From positions 1,480,458-1,544,457 of the forward strand of contig NZ_FNQO01000001.1 of assembly GCF_900107725.1 (NCBI RefSeq): a stretch of DNA of 64,000 nucleotides. Reading direction: 5' to 3'. The notes beneath the pieces are model-generated. The model did no database searches. It was not told the DNA's origin and saw only the letters and a list, made by a program, of their open reading frames with translations. Source of the stretch: Microbulbifer marinus (lineage in GTDB: Bacteria > Pseudomonadota > Gammaproteobacteria > Pseudomonadales > Cellvibrionaceae). Below are positions 1 through 9,875 of the stretch, in pieces (position 1 is the stretch's first letter; each line of letters starts with the position of its first letter). The position numbers and the translations under genes are program-made.

Positions 1-1013
1 GAGTAGGCCGTGTGGTCCGCACGGAAGATCTCAATCTCCAGTGCCCCCTCCGGCACCTTCTCGTCGAAGATGCTCTGCGCGTCGAAGGCACCGTAGTAGT
101 CCCCCACCCCGGCATGATCCCGACCGACGATCAGGTGGCTGCAGCCACAGTTCTGACGGAATACCGCGTGCAGCACCGCCTCGCGCGGGCCGGCATACAA
201 CATATCGAAACCGTAGCCGGTCACCATGACGGTATTGGCTGGGAAGTAGAGCTCCACCATCTTGCGGATGGACGCGTCGCGCACCGGCGCGGGAATATCA
301 CCCGGCTTCAACTGCCCCAGCAGCATGTGGATCAGGACAGCATCGGCGTCCACGCCATCCAGGGCCATCTTGCACAGCTCCTCATGGGCGCGGTGCATCG
401 GGTTGCGGGTCTGGAAAGCCACCACCTTGCTCCAACCGCGCTCGATGAACTCGTTGCGGATCTCCACCGCAGTACGGAAGGTATCCGGGAAGTCACTCTG
501 GAAGTAGCTGAAGTTCAGCACCTCGATCGGACCCGAAATCATCTTGCGGCCGGCGGCCTTGAAGGTAGCGACACCGGGATGTTTCTCGTCGAGGGTGCCG
601 AACACATGCTCGACCATGGTGTCCATCTGCTCTTCGGAGACCGTCTCGATCGCCTCGACGTCCATGATCGCGAGCACCGGGTTGCCCTCGACATTCGGGT
701 CGCGCAGGGCAATACGGGAGGCACCCTCGATGGCGGCGGTGTCTTTCACCATGTTCACCACCGGAACCGGCCAGAACAGGCCGTCCACCGTGCGTAGTGT
801 CTCGGCGACACTCAGCGCATCGGCCAGGTTCATATAGCCGTGCAGCGGATTGAAGTAACCCGCCCCCAGCATCACTGCATTGGCTGCAGCCGCAGAACTG
901 ACCACGATCGACGGCAGGGACTCCGCCTCGTGCATCAGCTGGTGATGTCTTTCACTGTCGTAAACAAACCGGGGCTGCAGCTCAACGCTACCGTGGGGGC
1001 GAACCAGGGACAT
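1..1013 (-). CDS. sat: Sulfate adenylyltransferase (ATP sulfurylase), partial at left edge
   Basis: Makes adenosine 5'-phosphosulfate and pyrophosphate from ATP and sulfate, the first step of sulfate activation in the cytoplasm. I translated 337 codons from the ATG at 1013; the C-terminus lies outside the window. The family signature is clear: QTRNPMHRAH at residues 201-210, with the HxxH pair H207 and H210 that binds ATP phosphates, and GRDHAG at 297-302. This is the single-chain Sat type, not the CysD/CysN heterodimer. A Shine-Dalgarno TTTGGAG precedes the ATG. The gene diverges from the degS-like protease across about 200 bp. APS would feed cysteine synthesis or, with an APS kinase elsewhere, PAPS for the sulfotransferase-like protein at 38.6 kb; that link is inference. 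Confidence 0.93.
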   Translation of the reverse strand, partial: MSLVRPHGSVELQPRFVYDSERHHQLMHEAESLPSIVVSSAAAANAVMLGAGYFNPLHGYMNLADALSVAETLRTVDGLFWPVPVVNMVKDTAAIEGASRIALRDPNVEGNPVLAIMDVEAIETVSEEQMDTMVEHVFGTLDEKHPGVATFKAAGRKMISGPIEVLNFSYFQSDFPDTFRTAVEIRNEFIERGWSKVVAFQTRNPMHRAHEELCKMALDGVDADAVLIHMLLGQLKPGDIPAPVRDASIRKMVELYFPANTVMVTGYGFDMLYAGPREAVLHAVFRQNCGCSHLIVGRDHAGVGDYYGAFDAQSIFDEKVPEGALEIEIFRADHTAY

Positions 1014-1065
1014 ATTGGTCTCCAAACAAGCAATTGCCGATAAATCTTGAAATTTTGGAGCCGCC

Positions 1066-1093
1066 ATTATACGGATCTGCGGCCCCCAACCAA
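1066..1093 (-). promoter_or_regulatory. Probable sigma-70 promoter of sat
   Basis: On the minus strand a perfect -10 TATAAT (1066-1071) lies 16 bases downstream of a weaker -35, TTGGTT (1088-1093). It would give a leader of roughly 45 bases before the sat ATG. Judged by motif only. Confidence 0.45.
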
Positions 1094-1188
1094 TGACCGG
1101 TGAACCGAAATCTTGCCAGCCTGCAGACTGACGTCCACCTGAAGGGCTCTGCGCCCATGGTTCCGGCGGTTCCGGCCCGCGAGCCATG

Positions 1189-1194
1189 TATAAT
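1189..1194 (+). promoter_or_regulatory. Probable -10 element of the degS-like gene
   Basis: A TATAATGGC motif ends 23 bases before the GTG start at 1218, implying a very short leader. No good -35 is seen 16-18 bases upstream. The same TATAATGGC string occurs in opposite orientation as the sat -10, so the two promoters diverge about 120 bp apart. Confidence 0.4.
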
Positions 1195-1217
1195 GGCCGC
1201 AAATTGAGGAGTCGCGA

Positions 1218-2363
1218 GTGTCCCTACAACGTTTTTTCCAGGAATGGGCCGCCCCCGCCGGTATCGGCCTCGCCGTGGCGGCGCTACTGCTGCTGGCATT
1301 TCCGCAGCTGCGCGGTGGCGCCCCCAAACCTGCGGCGGACGAATGGCAGGGCCCGGTTTCCTATGCCCGGGCGGTGAGTCTCGCCGGTCCCGCGGTGGTC
1401 AACATCTACACCCGCAAGGCGGTACCCCAACGCCAGCACCCGCTGTTCAACGATCCCCTGTTCCGCCGCCTGTTCGACAGCATGAACCTGCCGCAGCGCG
1501 AGCGGATGCAGTCCAACCTGGGGTCGGGCGTGATCGTCAGCGACGACGGCTATATCCTGACCAATCACCATGTCGTCGATCAGGCAGATGCCATCGTGGT
1601 ATTGCTGGCCGACGGCCGCGAGGCCCAGGCACAGCTCGTCGGCAGTGATATCGATTTCGATCTGGCGGTGCTGAAAGTCGAGCTGTCCAACCTGACCTCC
1701 ATCGAAGTCGGCGACCCGGAGAAAACCCAGGTAGGCGACGTGGTACTGGCAATCGGCAACCCCTTCGGGGTCGGCCAGACGGTTACCCAGGGCATTATCA
1801 GTGCCACCGGCCGCTATCTGGAAAACAACGGCACCGGCGGCTATCTGCAGAACTTCCTGCAGACCGATGCGGCGGTCAACCCGGGCAACTCCGGCGGCGC
1901 CCTGGTGGATGCGCACGGCCGCCTGCTCGGCATCAATACCTCCATCCTGAACCAATCCGGTTACTCAGGCGGCATCAGCTTCGCGATACCGGCCAATATC
2001 GCCTTCAAGGTGATGCAGGACATCATCGAATACGGGCGTGTGGTACCCGGCTGGCTCGGCATTGAAGCAAGTGCGATAACACCGCAACTGGCGCGTGCCT
2101 TTCACCTACAGTCCACGAACGGTGTGATTATCACCGCCATCTACAATCAGGGCCCGGCGCACCAGGCCGGCCTCAAGCCCGGAGATGTCATCACCCATAT
2201 CGATGGTCAGCCGATCAATGACGGTAAACGGGGCATTGCCACCATGGCTACACTGCGCCCGGGGGATACCGTTTCGATCACCTTTGTCCGCAAAGGTGTG
2301 GCCGATACGGTGCAGGCAACCGTATCGGAAAGACCCAAGGCACAACGCCGCAGCGAACCATAA
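1218..2363 (+). CDS. degS: Membrane-anchored serine protease, DegS/AlgW type
   Basis: A site-1 protease of the HtrA family (381 aa), expected in the periplasm and tethered to the inner membrane. An N-terminal hydrophobic anchor covers about residues 12-30. The trypsin-like domain shows the triad: H118 in TNHHVV, D148 in FDLAVL and S225 in GNSGG. One PDZ domain follows (about 270-370); one rather than two PDZ domains fits DegS/AlgW, not DegP/MucD. In the family it senses misfolded outer-membrane proteins and cleaves the sigma-E anti-sigma factor. The start is GTG at 1218 behind TTGAGGA. The neighbouring hisD-hisG-murA block matches the algW neighbourhood of Pseudomonas, which supports the assignment. 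Confidence 0.88.
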   Translation: MSLQRFFQEWAAPAGIGLAVAALLLLAFPQLRGGAPKPAADEWQGPVSYARAVSLAGPAVVNIYTRKAVPQRQHPLFNDPLFRRLFDSMNLPQRERMQSNLGSGVIVSDDGYILTNHHVVDQADAIVVLLADGREAQAQLVGSDIDFDLAVLKVELSNLTSIEVGDPEKTQVGDVVLAIGNPFGVGQTVTQGIISATGRYLENNGTGGYLQNFLQTDAAVNPGNSGGALVDAHGRLLGINTSILNQSGYSGGISFAIPANIAFKVMQDIIEYGRVVPGWLGIEASAITPQLARAFHLQSTNGVIITAIYNQGPAHQAGLKPGDVITHIDGQPINDGKRGIATMATLRPGDTVSITFVRKGVADTVQATVSERPKAQRRSEP

Positions 2364-2386
2364 ACAAAGCAATAAGAGGGACGATT

Positions 2387-2824
2387 ATGCGTGCTCTACT
2401 AGGTATTCTGCTTTTCGCTTTACTCGCCGCACAGGCCAGTGCCGGCGATCGGGAACAGTTGCGACAGCAGCTCGACCAGTTTCTGGCCGGCGCCGCCGGC
2501 GATGCCGATGTTCACCAGCGTTTCTGGGCCGACGACCTGATTTACACCAGCTCATCCGGCCGCCGTTTCGGCAAAGACGTGATCATGCAGGGTCTGGAAG
2601 GGGCGAAAGGCCAGCCGGTCACTGCGAGCTACCGAGCCGAAGAGGTTGATATTCGGCTGTTCGACGACACAGCGGTGGTCGCGTTCAAACTGGTGGGAGA
2701 AGACCGATCCTCTGGCGAGGCGGTTACCAGCCACTATTTCAATACCGGTACCTTCGTAAAAAGAAACGGGGAATGGCGGGCAGTCGCCTGGCAGGCGACC
2801 AAGATACCGGGCGAGGACAAATAG
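2387..2824 (+). CDS. Exported NTF2-like (DUF4440/SnoaL-type) protein
   Basis: A 145-aa protein with a clear signal peptide (hydrophobic residues 4-17, cleavage near ASA-G20). The rest has the pattern of a small NTF2-like alpha+beta cone: an N-terminal helix with DQFLAGAAGDADVHQRF, a strand-rich half with AVVAFKLVGE, and the closing GEWRAVAWQATKIP typical of DUF4440-like proteins. These domains bind small ligands or act as enzymes, so the function cannot be read from sequence. It follows degS by 23 bp on the same strand, so it may be co-transcribed. It sits where hisC and algW adjoin in Pseudomonas, and converges on hisD. Function unknown. Confidence 0.75.
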   Translation: MRALLGILLFALLAAQASAGDREQLRQQLDQFLAGAAGDADVHQRFWADDLIYTSSSGRRFGKDVIMQGLEGAKGQPVTASYRAEEVDIRLFDDTAVVAFKLVGEDRSSGEAVTSHYFNTGTFVKRNGEWRAVAWQATKIPGEDK

Positions 2825-2868
2825 GACCGAGTTACTGTAACCCCCGCGTCAATCCTCGACCCGACGCT

Positions 2869-4176
2869 CTATTCTGTGACCCGATAAAGGGCCGAGCGCG
2901 CATGCGCTTCCAACCCCTCGCCGCGCGCCAGCGTCCCGGCGACGCGGCCGAGCTTATCCGCACCTTCCGGCGAACAGTAGATGATCGAGCTGCGCTTCTG
3001 GAAATCGTAGACCCCCAGTGGCGACGAGAAACGCGCGGTACCGCTGGTGGGCAGTACGTGGTTGGGGCCCGCACAATAGTCACCCAAGGCCTCGGCGGTG
3101 TGCCGGCCGAGGAAGATGGCGCCGGCATGGCGAATCTGCGCCAGGTATTGTTCCGGGTCCTCGACGGAAACTTCCAAGTGCTCAGGGGCAATGCGGTTTG
3201 ACAGTGCCAATGCCTCCTCAATGCTCGCCACCTGAATCAGCGCACCGCGCCCGGCCAGTGACTGAGCCGCAATCTCCCGACGCGGCAATTCATCCAGCAA
3301 CCTGCTCAGCGATTTCTCCACCGCATCCAGGAACGCGGTATCCGGGCTGAGCAGAATCGACTGCGCCTGCTGATCGTGCTCGGCCTGCGACAGCAGATCC
3401 ATGGCAATCCAATCCGGATCCGTCTTGCCATCGCAGATCACCAGGATTTCCGAGGGGCCGGCGATCATGTCAATGGCGACTCGACCGAAAACCGCGCGCT
3501 TGGCGGCAGCGACAAAGATATTGCCGGGCCCGACAATCTTGTCCACCTGCGGAACCGACTCGGTACCGTAGGCCAGCGCCGCCACCGCCTGAGCCCCACC
3601 GATGGTGTACAACTGATCCACGCCGGCGATGGCAGCGGCAGCCAGCACCAGGTCATTGAGCTGACCGTCCGGCGCCGGCACCACCATCGCGACACAGTCG
3701 ACTCCGGCTACTTTGGCCGGGATCGCATTCATCAGCACCGAGGACGGATAGCTGGCCTTGCCACCGGGCACATAGATACCGACCCGCTCCATTGGCGTGA
3801 TCTGCTGGCCGAGCACGGTGCCGTCGCTCTCCTCGTATCGCCAGGACTCCTGCAGCTGGCGCTGGTGGTATGCGCGCACCCGCTCCGCAGCCGCCTCCAG
3901 CGCCTGCCGTTCCGCCGCCGGAATGCGTTCCAGGGCGGCGCCCAGCGCGGCTTGCGGCAAACAGAATTCGCTGCCGCTTTGCAGCTGGCGACGATCGAAG
4001 CGGTTTGTATATTCGATGACCGCCGCATCGCCGCGAGTGCGTACCTGCTGCAGAATCTCCGCTACAGTGGCTTCGACACGGGTATCGGCAACGGACTCCC
4101 AGGCCAGCAGTTGCTGCAGCTGCGTATCGAAGTCACTGTCTGCGGCGTTCAGCCGGCGAATGCTGTCGGTGGTCAT
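2869..4176 (-). CDS. hisD: Histidinol dehydrogenase
   Basis: Catalyses the last two steps of histidine synthesis, oxidising L-histidinol to histidine through the aldehyde with two NAD+. Length (435 aa) is normal. Visible landmarks are [26 protein letters not shown], the zinc-binding LSQAEHD (Gln and His ligands), [12 protein letters not shown] and the [10 protein letters not shown] segment. The ATG at 4176 lies 24 bp after the hisG stop, so hisG and hisD are one transcription unit. In Pseudomonas hisC follows hisD; here the next gene is the convergent NTF2-like gene, so hisC must lie elsewhere. Confidence 0.97.
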   Translation of the reverse strand: MTTDSIRRLNAADSDFDTQLQQLLAWESVADTRVEATVAEILQQVRTRGDAAVIEYTNRFDRRQLQSGSEFCLPQAALGAALERIPAAERQALEAAAERVRAYHQRQLQESWRYEESDGTVLGQQITPMERVGIYVPGGKASYPSSVLMNAIPAKVAGVDCVAMVVPAPDGQLNDLVLAAAAIAGVDQLYTIGGAQAVAALAYGTESVPQVDKIVGPGNIFVAAAKRAVFGRVAIDMIAGPSEILVICDGKTDPDWIAMDLLSQAEHDQQAQSILLSPDTAFLDAVEKSLSRLLDELPRREIAAQSLAGRGALIQVASIEEALALSNRIAPEHLEVSVEDPEQYLAQIRHAGAIFLGRHTAEALGDYCAGPNHVLPTSGTARFSSPLGVYDFQKRSSIIYCSPEGADKLGRVAGTLARGEGLEAHARSALYRVTE

Positions 4177-4200
4177 GGTCGCTTTCGTTCGGAAATGGAT

Positions 4201-4830
4201 TCAGTCTGGCTTTACCGCGGCGGCCAGTTTCTCGATCAGTGCGTTGATGGGCTGATATTTCATTTTCATCGACGCCTTATTGACGATCAGGCGGCTGCTG
4301 ACATGCGCGATCGTATCGCGGGCTTCCAGCCCGTTTGCCTTCAAGGTGTTGCCGGTATCGACGATATCGACAATTTCATCGGCCAGATCCATCAGCGGCG
4401 CCAGCTCCATGGCTCCGTACAGCTTGATGATATCCGCTTGGCGGCCCTGGGCCGCATAGTAGCGTTTGGCGCTCTGCACAAATTTGGTCGCCACCTTGAT
4501 ACGCCCGCGCGGCCGTTCCGCACCCTGGATGCCGGCGGTCATCAGGCGGCAACGGGCTATACCCAGATCCAGCGGCTCATAAATGCCGTCGACACCGTGC
4601 TCGAGCAGCGTATCCTTGCCCGCCACCCCCAGATCCGCCGCACCGTGCTGCACATAGGTGGGCACATCCACGCCGCGCAGTATCAACAGGCGCACGCCCT
4701 GCTGGTTGGTGGGAAAAATCAGCTTGCGGCTCTTGGAAATATCTTCCAAAGGCTCCAGTCCCGCGGCCGCCAGCAGCGGCAGGGTTTCCTTCAGAATTCT
4801 TCCTTTGGTCAGGGCGATGGTGATTTGCAT
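4201..4830 (-). CDS. hisG: ATP phosphoribosyltransferase, short catalytic form
   Basis: First enzyme of histidine synthesis: joins ATP and PRPP. The start is the ATG at 4830 ([12 protein letters not shown]), giving 209 aa; an in-frame upstream extension to 4938 is not family-like. The protein has the two catalytic lobes, including [15 protein letters not shown] and the PRPP-loop region [13 protein letters not shown], but lacks the C-terminal regulatory domain of the long (E. coli) form. Short HisG enzymes depend on the HisRS-like regulatory subunit HisZ, which is not in this window and should be encoded elsewhere. Co-transcribed with hisD. Confidence 0.96.
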   Translation of the reverse strand: MQITIALTKGRILKETLPLLAAAGLEPLEDISKSRKLIFPTNQQGVRLLILRGVDVPTYVQHGAADLGVAGKDTLLEHGVDGIYEPLDLGIARCRLMTAGIQGAERPRGRIKVATKFVQSAKRYYAAQGRQADIIKLYGAMELAPLMDLADEIVDIVDTGNTLKANGLEARDTIAHVSSRLIVNKASMKMKYQPINALIEKLAAAVKPD

Positions 4831-4936
4831 GGCGTTTATGATTTTGCAGCTGCCCTTTCCGGGCATCGGGCGGTCCCACTTACGGGACAGATTGTAACTA
4901 CTTCCCTGTACGCAGCTCGCGGCCGATGAAAGCCGC

Positions 4937-4962
4937 AAAAGACCCCGCGTCAGCGCGGGATC
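4937..4962 (-). terminator. Rho-independent terminator of murA
   Basis: On the minus strand a 9-bp GC-rich stem with one G-U pair (4941-4949 with 4954-4962, four-base loop) is followed by TTTT. It lies 22 bp beyond the murA stop and separates murA from hisG, so hisGD probably has its own promoter in 4831-4936. Confidence 0.65.
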
Positions 4963-4983
4963 TTCGCATCCAGTCCTTGCTTA

Positions 4984-6270
<1,287 letters not shown>

Positions 6271-6273
6271 CTA

Positions 6274-6507
6274 TTACCGGCCGGCTTCTTCCGGGGTGAG
6301 CGTCTGCATCTGCACCGCATGTAATGTGCCGTCTGCGATCTTGTCGCTGAGGGCGGCGTAGACCAGCTGCTGTTTCTTCAGCCGGCTCAGACCTTCAAAT
6401 GCGCTGCTGACGACTGTCACCATCAGGTGGCTGCCCTCGAAGGCAACATCAGCACGACTTTCAGGAATATGCCCCTCGATCAGGGCCTTGATTTCATCGG
6501 GTTGCAT
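6274..6507 (-). CDS. ibaG: BolA-family protein IbaG
   Basis: A 77-aa BolA-domain protein. The start is taken as the ATG at 6507 (MQPDEIKALIEGHIP); the longer frame to 6603 overlaps mlaC and has no family resemblance. The core shows ADVAFEGSHLMVTVVSSAFE, the QQLVYAAL helix and the C-terminal LHAVQMQTLTPEE. IbaG proteins partner monothiol glutaredoxin in [2Fe-2S] handling and are linked to acid stress. Genetic linkage to murA and mla is conserved in gammaproteobacteria. mlaB (STAS domain), normally between mlaC and ibaG, is absent from the 92-bp gap upstream. Confidence 0.92.
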   Translation of the reverse strand: MQPDEIKALIEGHIPESRADVAFEGSHLMVTVVSSAFEGLSRLKKQQLVYAALSDKIADGTLHAVQMQTLTPEEAGR

Positions 6508-6599
6508 AGGCGGGAATAGCGTTGAGTTGAAAAACAGCGCGCAAGTGTACTGGAAACCGACCGGTCGCGCAGCCGCGGCGCGATCCCGGTCAGAGCCGA

Positions 6600-7253
6600 T
6601 CAACCTACCTGGTCGGCAACATCCTTGGCTGCGGACCAGTTGGCGATCACCTTGTCGAGGTCACCATGAGTCTGCATGGATTGGGCGAACTGGCTGCGGA
6701 AAGTCTTGCCCAGGTTGACGCCGTTGAGGATCACATTGATCAGCTTCCACTGTCCCGAACGATTGCGCACCAGGGTATAGGAGACCTTGGTGATACCTTC
6801 TTTACTGCGCACTTCCTGCAATACGTTGACGCGATTGCCGTTCGGAGCACTGCCGGGATTGACAACCTTTACATCCATATCGCCGAAAGTGGCCACGCCA
6901 CGGGCAAAGGTTGCCACCAGATCACGGCGAAAAGCGCTGGTAAAGCGTGAGCGCTGCGCGGCAGTCGCCTGCTTGGCATAACGCCCCATGACACCGCGGG
7001 CGATAAAGTCGAAGTCCACCACCGGGGTCAGCACGCCGTCCACTGCGCTGTAGTAGCGCTGCGGGTCTGAGTTCAGGTATTGAGCGTTGGAGCGAATCAC
7101 ACCCAGCAGGTTCTGGGATACCCCCTCGATCATGACGTAGGGGTTCTGAGCGGCACTGGCTGAGGGTGCCCAGGCAGACACCAGTAAAGCGCAGAGAAGG
7201 GCCTTCGCCCACAGCATAAAGCCGTGCCGATCAATCATTGAAGATGCGTTCAC
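6600..7253 (-). CDS. mlaC: Phospholipid-binding periplasmic protein MlaC, without adjacent mlaFEDB
   Basis: Periplasmic shuttle of the Mla system, which moves phospholipid between the outer-membrane MlaA-porin complex and the inner-membrane MlaFEDB transporter. The 217-aa protein has a signal peptide (hydrophobic 12-27, cleavage near ASA-A35) and the MlaC/Ttg2D fold: YYSAVDGVLTPVVDFDFIAR, a central helical part and the C-terminal VILNGVNLGKTFRSQF. The start is the GTG at 7253, seven bases behind GGGAGAA-type Shine-Dalgarno. Normally mlaF, mlaE and mlaD precede it and mlaB follows; none is here. It is the first gene of the mlaC-ibaG-murA unit. Confidence 0.92.
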   Translation of the reverse strand: MNASSMIDRHGFMLWAKALLCALLVSAWAPSASAAQNPYVMIEGVSQNLLGVIRSNAQYLNSDPQRYYSAVDGVLTPVVDFDFIARGVMGRYAKQATAAQRSRFTSAFRRDLVATFARGVATFGDMDVKVVNPGSAPNGNRVNVLQEVRSKEGITKVSYTLVRNRSGQWKLINVILNGVNLGKTFRSQFAQSMQTHGDLDKVIANWSAAKDVADQVG

Positions 7254-7564
7254 AAAAATTCTCCCATTGGCAAATCGTTCCTTGGACGCACATGGCGCAG
7301 ATTAGTGCCATGGCGACGCCGTTTTCTTCGGCATCAAGCCGGACTTCTAGAGTCTGTCGATCATCCGCTAAGCGACAGAGCTGACAGAGACGGCGGCAGA
7401 CTATACCATGGCCGCGCCCGATGATGTGGTCGCACATCACAAGCCCGCTGCCATCCGTCGCTATATAAGGTGTTTTACACCGAATTCAACGATTCGGCGG
7501 CGCGGGTAAATAGAGATTAGCACGACAAGCTGCCGGCCGGACGCATCCCCGGCCCCACGCAGCC

Positions 7565-7578
7565 GTCGCAATTGCGAC
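7565..7578. promoter_or_regulatory. Perfect 14-bp palindrome upstream of kdsD
   Basis: GTCGCAATTGCGAC is a perfect dyad, the size of a homodimer operator. It lies 7 bp before a terminator-like hairpin in the kdsD leader. No regulator can be named. Confidence 0.35.
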
Positions 7579-7585
7579 CACACAT

Positions 7586-7616
7586 AGGGTGCCCGGTCGC
7601 TGCCGGACACCCTTTT
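7586..7616 (+). terminator. Terminator-like hairpin in the kdsD leader
   Basis: An 11-bp stem with one mismatch (7586-7596 with 7603-7613, six-base loop) runs into TTTT on the plus strand. No plus-strand gene lies upstream within the divergent region, so it may be an attenuator of the kdsD operon or the end of a short RNA. Confidence 0.4.
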
Positions 7617-7693
7617 GGAGGCCGTTTCACGACAATACGGCACTTTTTGGATGTACCTACACTCAAATAGAAGCGATTAACTAGAGACACTCA

Positions 7694-8665
7694 ATGACCC
7701 AGGACCCGATTTTGCAAGCGGGACGCCGCACGATCCTGATGGAAACGGAAGCCGTCGCCGCGCTGGAAAACAGAGTCAACGACGACTTCAAACGCGCTTG
7801 CGAACTGATCCTGCAGTGCCGCGGGCGCACCATCGTTACCGGTATGGGCAAGTCCGGACATATCGGTCGCAAGATCGCCGCCACCCTTGCCAGCACCGGC
7901 ACTCCCAGCTTTTTCGTACATCCGGGCGAGGCCAGTCACGGCGACCTCGGCATGATCACCCGCGATGACCTGGTGATCGCCATTTCCAATTCCGGCTCTT
8001 CGGCGGAAGTGCTCACGCTGCTGCCGCTGCTGAAGCGCCTCGGCATCCCGATGATCAGCATGGCCGGCAAGGCCGATTCGCCGCTGGCCCAGGCCGCCGA
8101 TGTCAATCTGGATATCGCCGTGGAAACCGAGGCCTGCCCGTTGAACCTGGCCCCCACATCCTCAACCACGGTGACCCTGGTAATGGGAGACGCCCTGGCC
8201 GTCGCACTGCTGGAGGCCCGCGGTTTCACCGCCGAGGATTTCGCCTTTTCCCACCCCGGCGGCGCCCTCGGCAGGCGGCTGTTGCTGAAAGTGGAAGATG
8301 TGATGCACGCCGGCGACGAACTGCCACAGGTATCGCCCGAGACCCTGCTGTCCAAGGCGCTGCTGGAAATGACCAGCAAGGGCTTCGGCATGACGACCGT
8401 CGTCGATCACAAGGGCACACTGCTCGGCGTATTCACCGACGGCGACCTGCGCCGGGTCATCGACCACAAAGTGGAACTGGACAAGGCCACCATGGATGAA
8501 GTCATGAGCCGTCGCCCGAAGACCGTGTCCGCGGAAACTCTGGCTGCGGAGGCGCTGCGTATCATGGAGGATCACAAGATCACGGCGCTGGTGGTAGAGG
8601 ACGAGGCGCATCATCCGGTTGGCGTCCTGCATATGCACGACATATTGCGCGCCGGAGTGATCTGA
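7694..8665 (+). CDS. kdsD: Arabinose-5-phosphate isomerase (KpsF/GutQ family)
   Basis: Interconverts ribulose 5-phosphate and arabinose 5-phosphate, the entry to Kdo synthesis for LPS. Length 323 aa. An SIS sugar-isomerase domain covers about 40-185, with TGMGKSGHIGRKIAATLAST and the ISNSGSSAEVL loop; two CBS domains follow (about 205-323). Head gene of kdsD-kdsC-lptC-lptA-lptB, facing mlaC as in Pseudomonas. Confidence 0.96.
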   Translation: MTQDPILQAGRRTILMETEAVAALENRVNDDFKRACELILQCRGRTIVTGMGKSGHIGRKIAATLASTGTPSFFVHPGEASHGDLGMITRDDLVIAISNSGSSAEVLTLLPLLKRLGIPMISMAGKADSPLAQAADVNLDIAVETEACPLNLAPTSSTTVTLVMGDALAVALLEARGFTAEDFAFSHPGGALGRRLLLKVEDVMHAGDELPQVSPETLLSKALLEMTSKGFGMTTVVDHKGTLLGVFTDGDLRRVIDHKVELDKATMDEVMSRRPKTVSAETLAAEALRIMEDHKITALVVEDEAHHPVGVLHMHDILRAGVI

Positions 8666-8754
8666 TCCTACCGACAAGAGATCACTGAAACCTGACAAGA
8701 AGGCGCCAGCCGCAACTGTGGCGCCGCTTTACCGCATTTAAGGACAACCGCTCT

Positions 8755-9309
8755 GTGATACCTGAAGAAAAACTAAACAGCGCCCTGCGTCAGGTTCGCT
8801 GGCTGGTGCTGGACGTAGATGGCGTACTGACCGACGGCAGGCTCTATTTCGACAACAACGGCAACGAACTCAAGACCTTCAATACCCTCGACGGTCACGG
8901 CATCAAGATGCTGCAGAAATCCGGCGTGCGTGTGGCGATCATCACCGGCCGCCGCAGCGCGGTTGTGGAGCGGCGCGCCCACGATCTGGGGATCAACAAG
9001 CTGATACAGGGCCGCGAGGACAAGTTCTCCGCACTCCAGGAGCTGTTCGCGGACGACCCCTGCCGCCTCGAGGACATCGCCTATGTGGGCGACGACTATC
9101 CGGATCTGCTGGTAATGACCCGCATCGGCTGCCCGATCTCAGTACCGGATGCCGCCCCGCCGGTGCGCGAGCGCGCGCTGTGGATCACCGAGGCGCGCGG
9201 TGGCGAAGGCGCCGTGCGCGAAGTGTGCGACCGCATTATGCAAGCCCAGGGCACCTTCGACGCGGCGCTGGCGCCCTACCTCGCCCCGGCGGCCCCGGGG
9301 GAGCACTGA
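8755..9309 (+). CDS. kdsC: 3-deoxy-D-manno-octulosonate 8-phosphate phosphatase
   Basis: HAD-family phosphatase that releases Kdo from Kdo 8-phosphate. The 184-aa protein has motif I DVDGVLTDG (nucleophile D20, acid D22), motif II TGR in IITGRRSAVVERR and motif IV GDDYPDL. Starts with GTG at 8755. Its TGA overlaps the ATG of lptC (TGATG), implying translational coupling. Confidence 0.95.
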   Translation: MIPEEKLNSALRQVRWLVLDVDGVLTDGRLYFDNNGNELKTFNTLDGHGIKMLQKSGVRVAIITGRRSAVVERRAHDLGINKLIQGREDKFSALQELFADDPCRLEDIAYVGDDYPDLLVMTRIGCPISVPDAAPPVRERALWITEARGGEGAVREVCDRIMQAQGTFDAALAPYLAPAAPGEH

Positions 9310-9875
9310 TGCGCACCTGGCTGCCGCTGGTTATTGTCGTGCTGCTGATCAGTGCCGGGCTCTGGTTCTCTGAAAGCCCGCCCCAGGAGCTGCTCGGCAA
9401 GCGGCCGACCCCACAGCAGCAGAAAGGCGCTGCCGACCTGGTGATCCACGGCGCCAAGACACGCCACTTCAACCAGGAGGGCACCCTCGCCTATCGCGTG
9501 GATGCCGAGAAGATCACCTTCTTCAAGTTCGAGCGGCGCGATCGCGCCGACCTGACTGAGCCGCGTATACTCTTCTATCAGCAGGACAAGCCGAAGTGGC
9601 GCACCGAATCCAGAAGCGGGATCGCCCACAACAACGGCCGCCGGGTGGTATTGCGCGGCGATGTGGAAATCACCGAGATGCCGGCGCCGGGCGGCATCAA
9701 GCTGAACACCCAGAGCATCACCATTAAGCCGCGTGAGGAATACGCCGAGACGGACAAAGTTGTTAAGATTACCGCCGGCCCAAACAGCACTACCGGCAAA
9801 GGCCTGCGCGCCTTCCTGAAAGAGGACCGAGTGGAAATCCTCTCCGACGTAAAGAGCAGCTATGAAACCGAATAA
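9309..9875 (+). CDS. lptC: LPS export protein LptC
   Basis: Inner-membrane anchored bridge protein that receives LPS from LptBFG and passes it to LptA. The start is the ATG at 9309 (MRTWLPLVIVVLLI), overlapping the kdsC stop by one base; the 188-aa product has one N-terminal transmembrane helix (about 4-20) and a periplasmic beta-jellyroll. The frame upstream of 9309 is kdsC sequence in another register. Overlaps lptA by 14 bp. Confidence 0.93.
   Translation: MRTWLPLVIVVLLISAGLWFSESPPQELLGKRPTPQQQKGAADLVIHGAKTRHFNQEGTLAYRVDAEKITFFKFERRDRADLTEPRILFYQQDKPKWRTESRSGIAHNNGRRVVLRGDVEITEMPAPGGIKLNTQSITIKPREEYAETDKVVKITAGPNSTTGKGLRAFLKEDRVEILSDVKSSYETE

Larger units (their letters stand above)
7254..7693. 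other. 440-bp divergent intergenic region between mlaC and kdsD
   Basis: No gene is supported here on either strand; short frames lack ribosome sites and family resemblance, and no mlaD/E/F remnant was recognised. It should hold the divergent mlaC and kdsD promoters (an AT-rich TATATAAGG at about 7462). It also holds a perfect 14-bp palindrome and a terminator-like hairpin, listed separately. Confidence 0.6.

Noticed and set aside
12..797. 261-codon plus-strand frame at the left edge
   Set aside because: It is antisense to sat, whose signature motifs read clearly on the minus strand.
3376..4929. 517-codon open frame on the plus strand opposite hisD and hisG
   Set aside because: A GC-driven shadow of two conserved histidine genes, with no ribosome site.
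7231..7643. Remnants of mlaD or other mla genes upstream of mlaC
   Set aside because: Short minus-strand frames there show no MlaD, MlaE or MlaF features.
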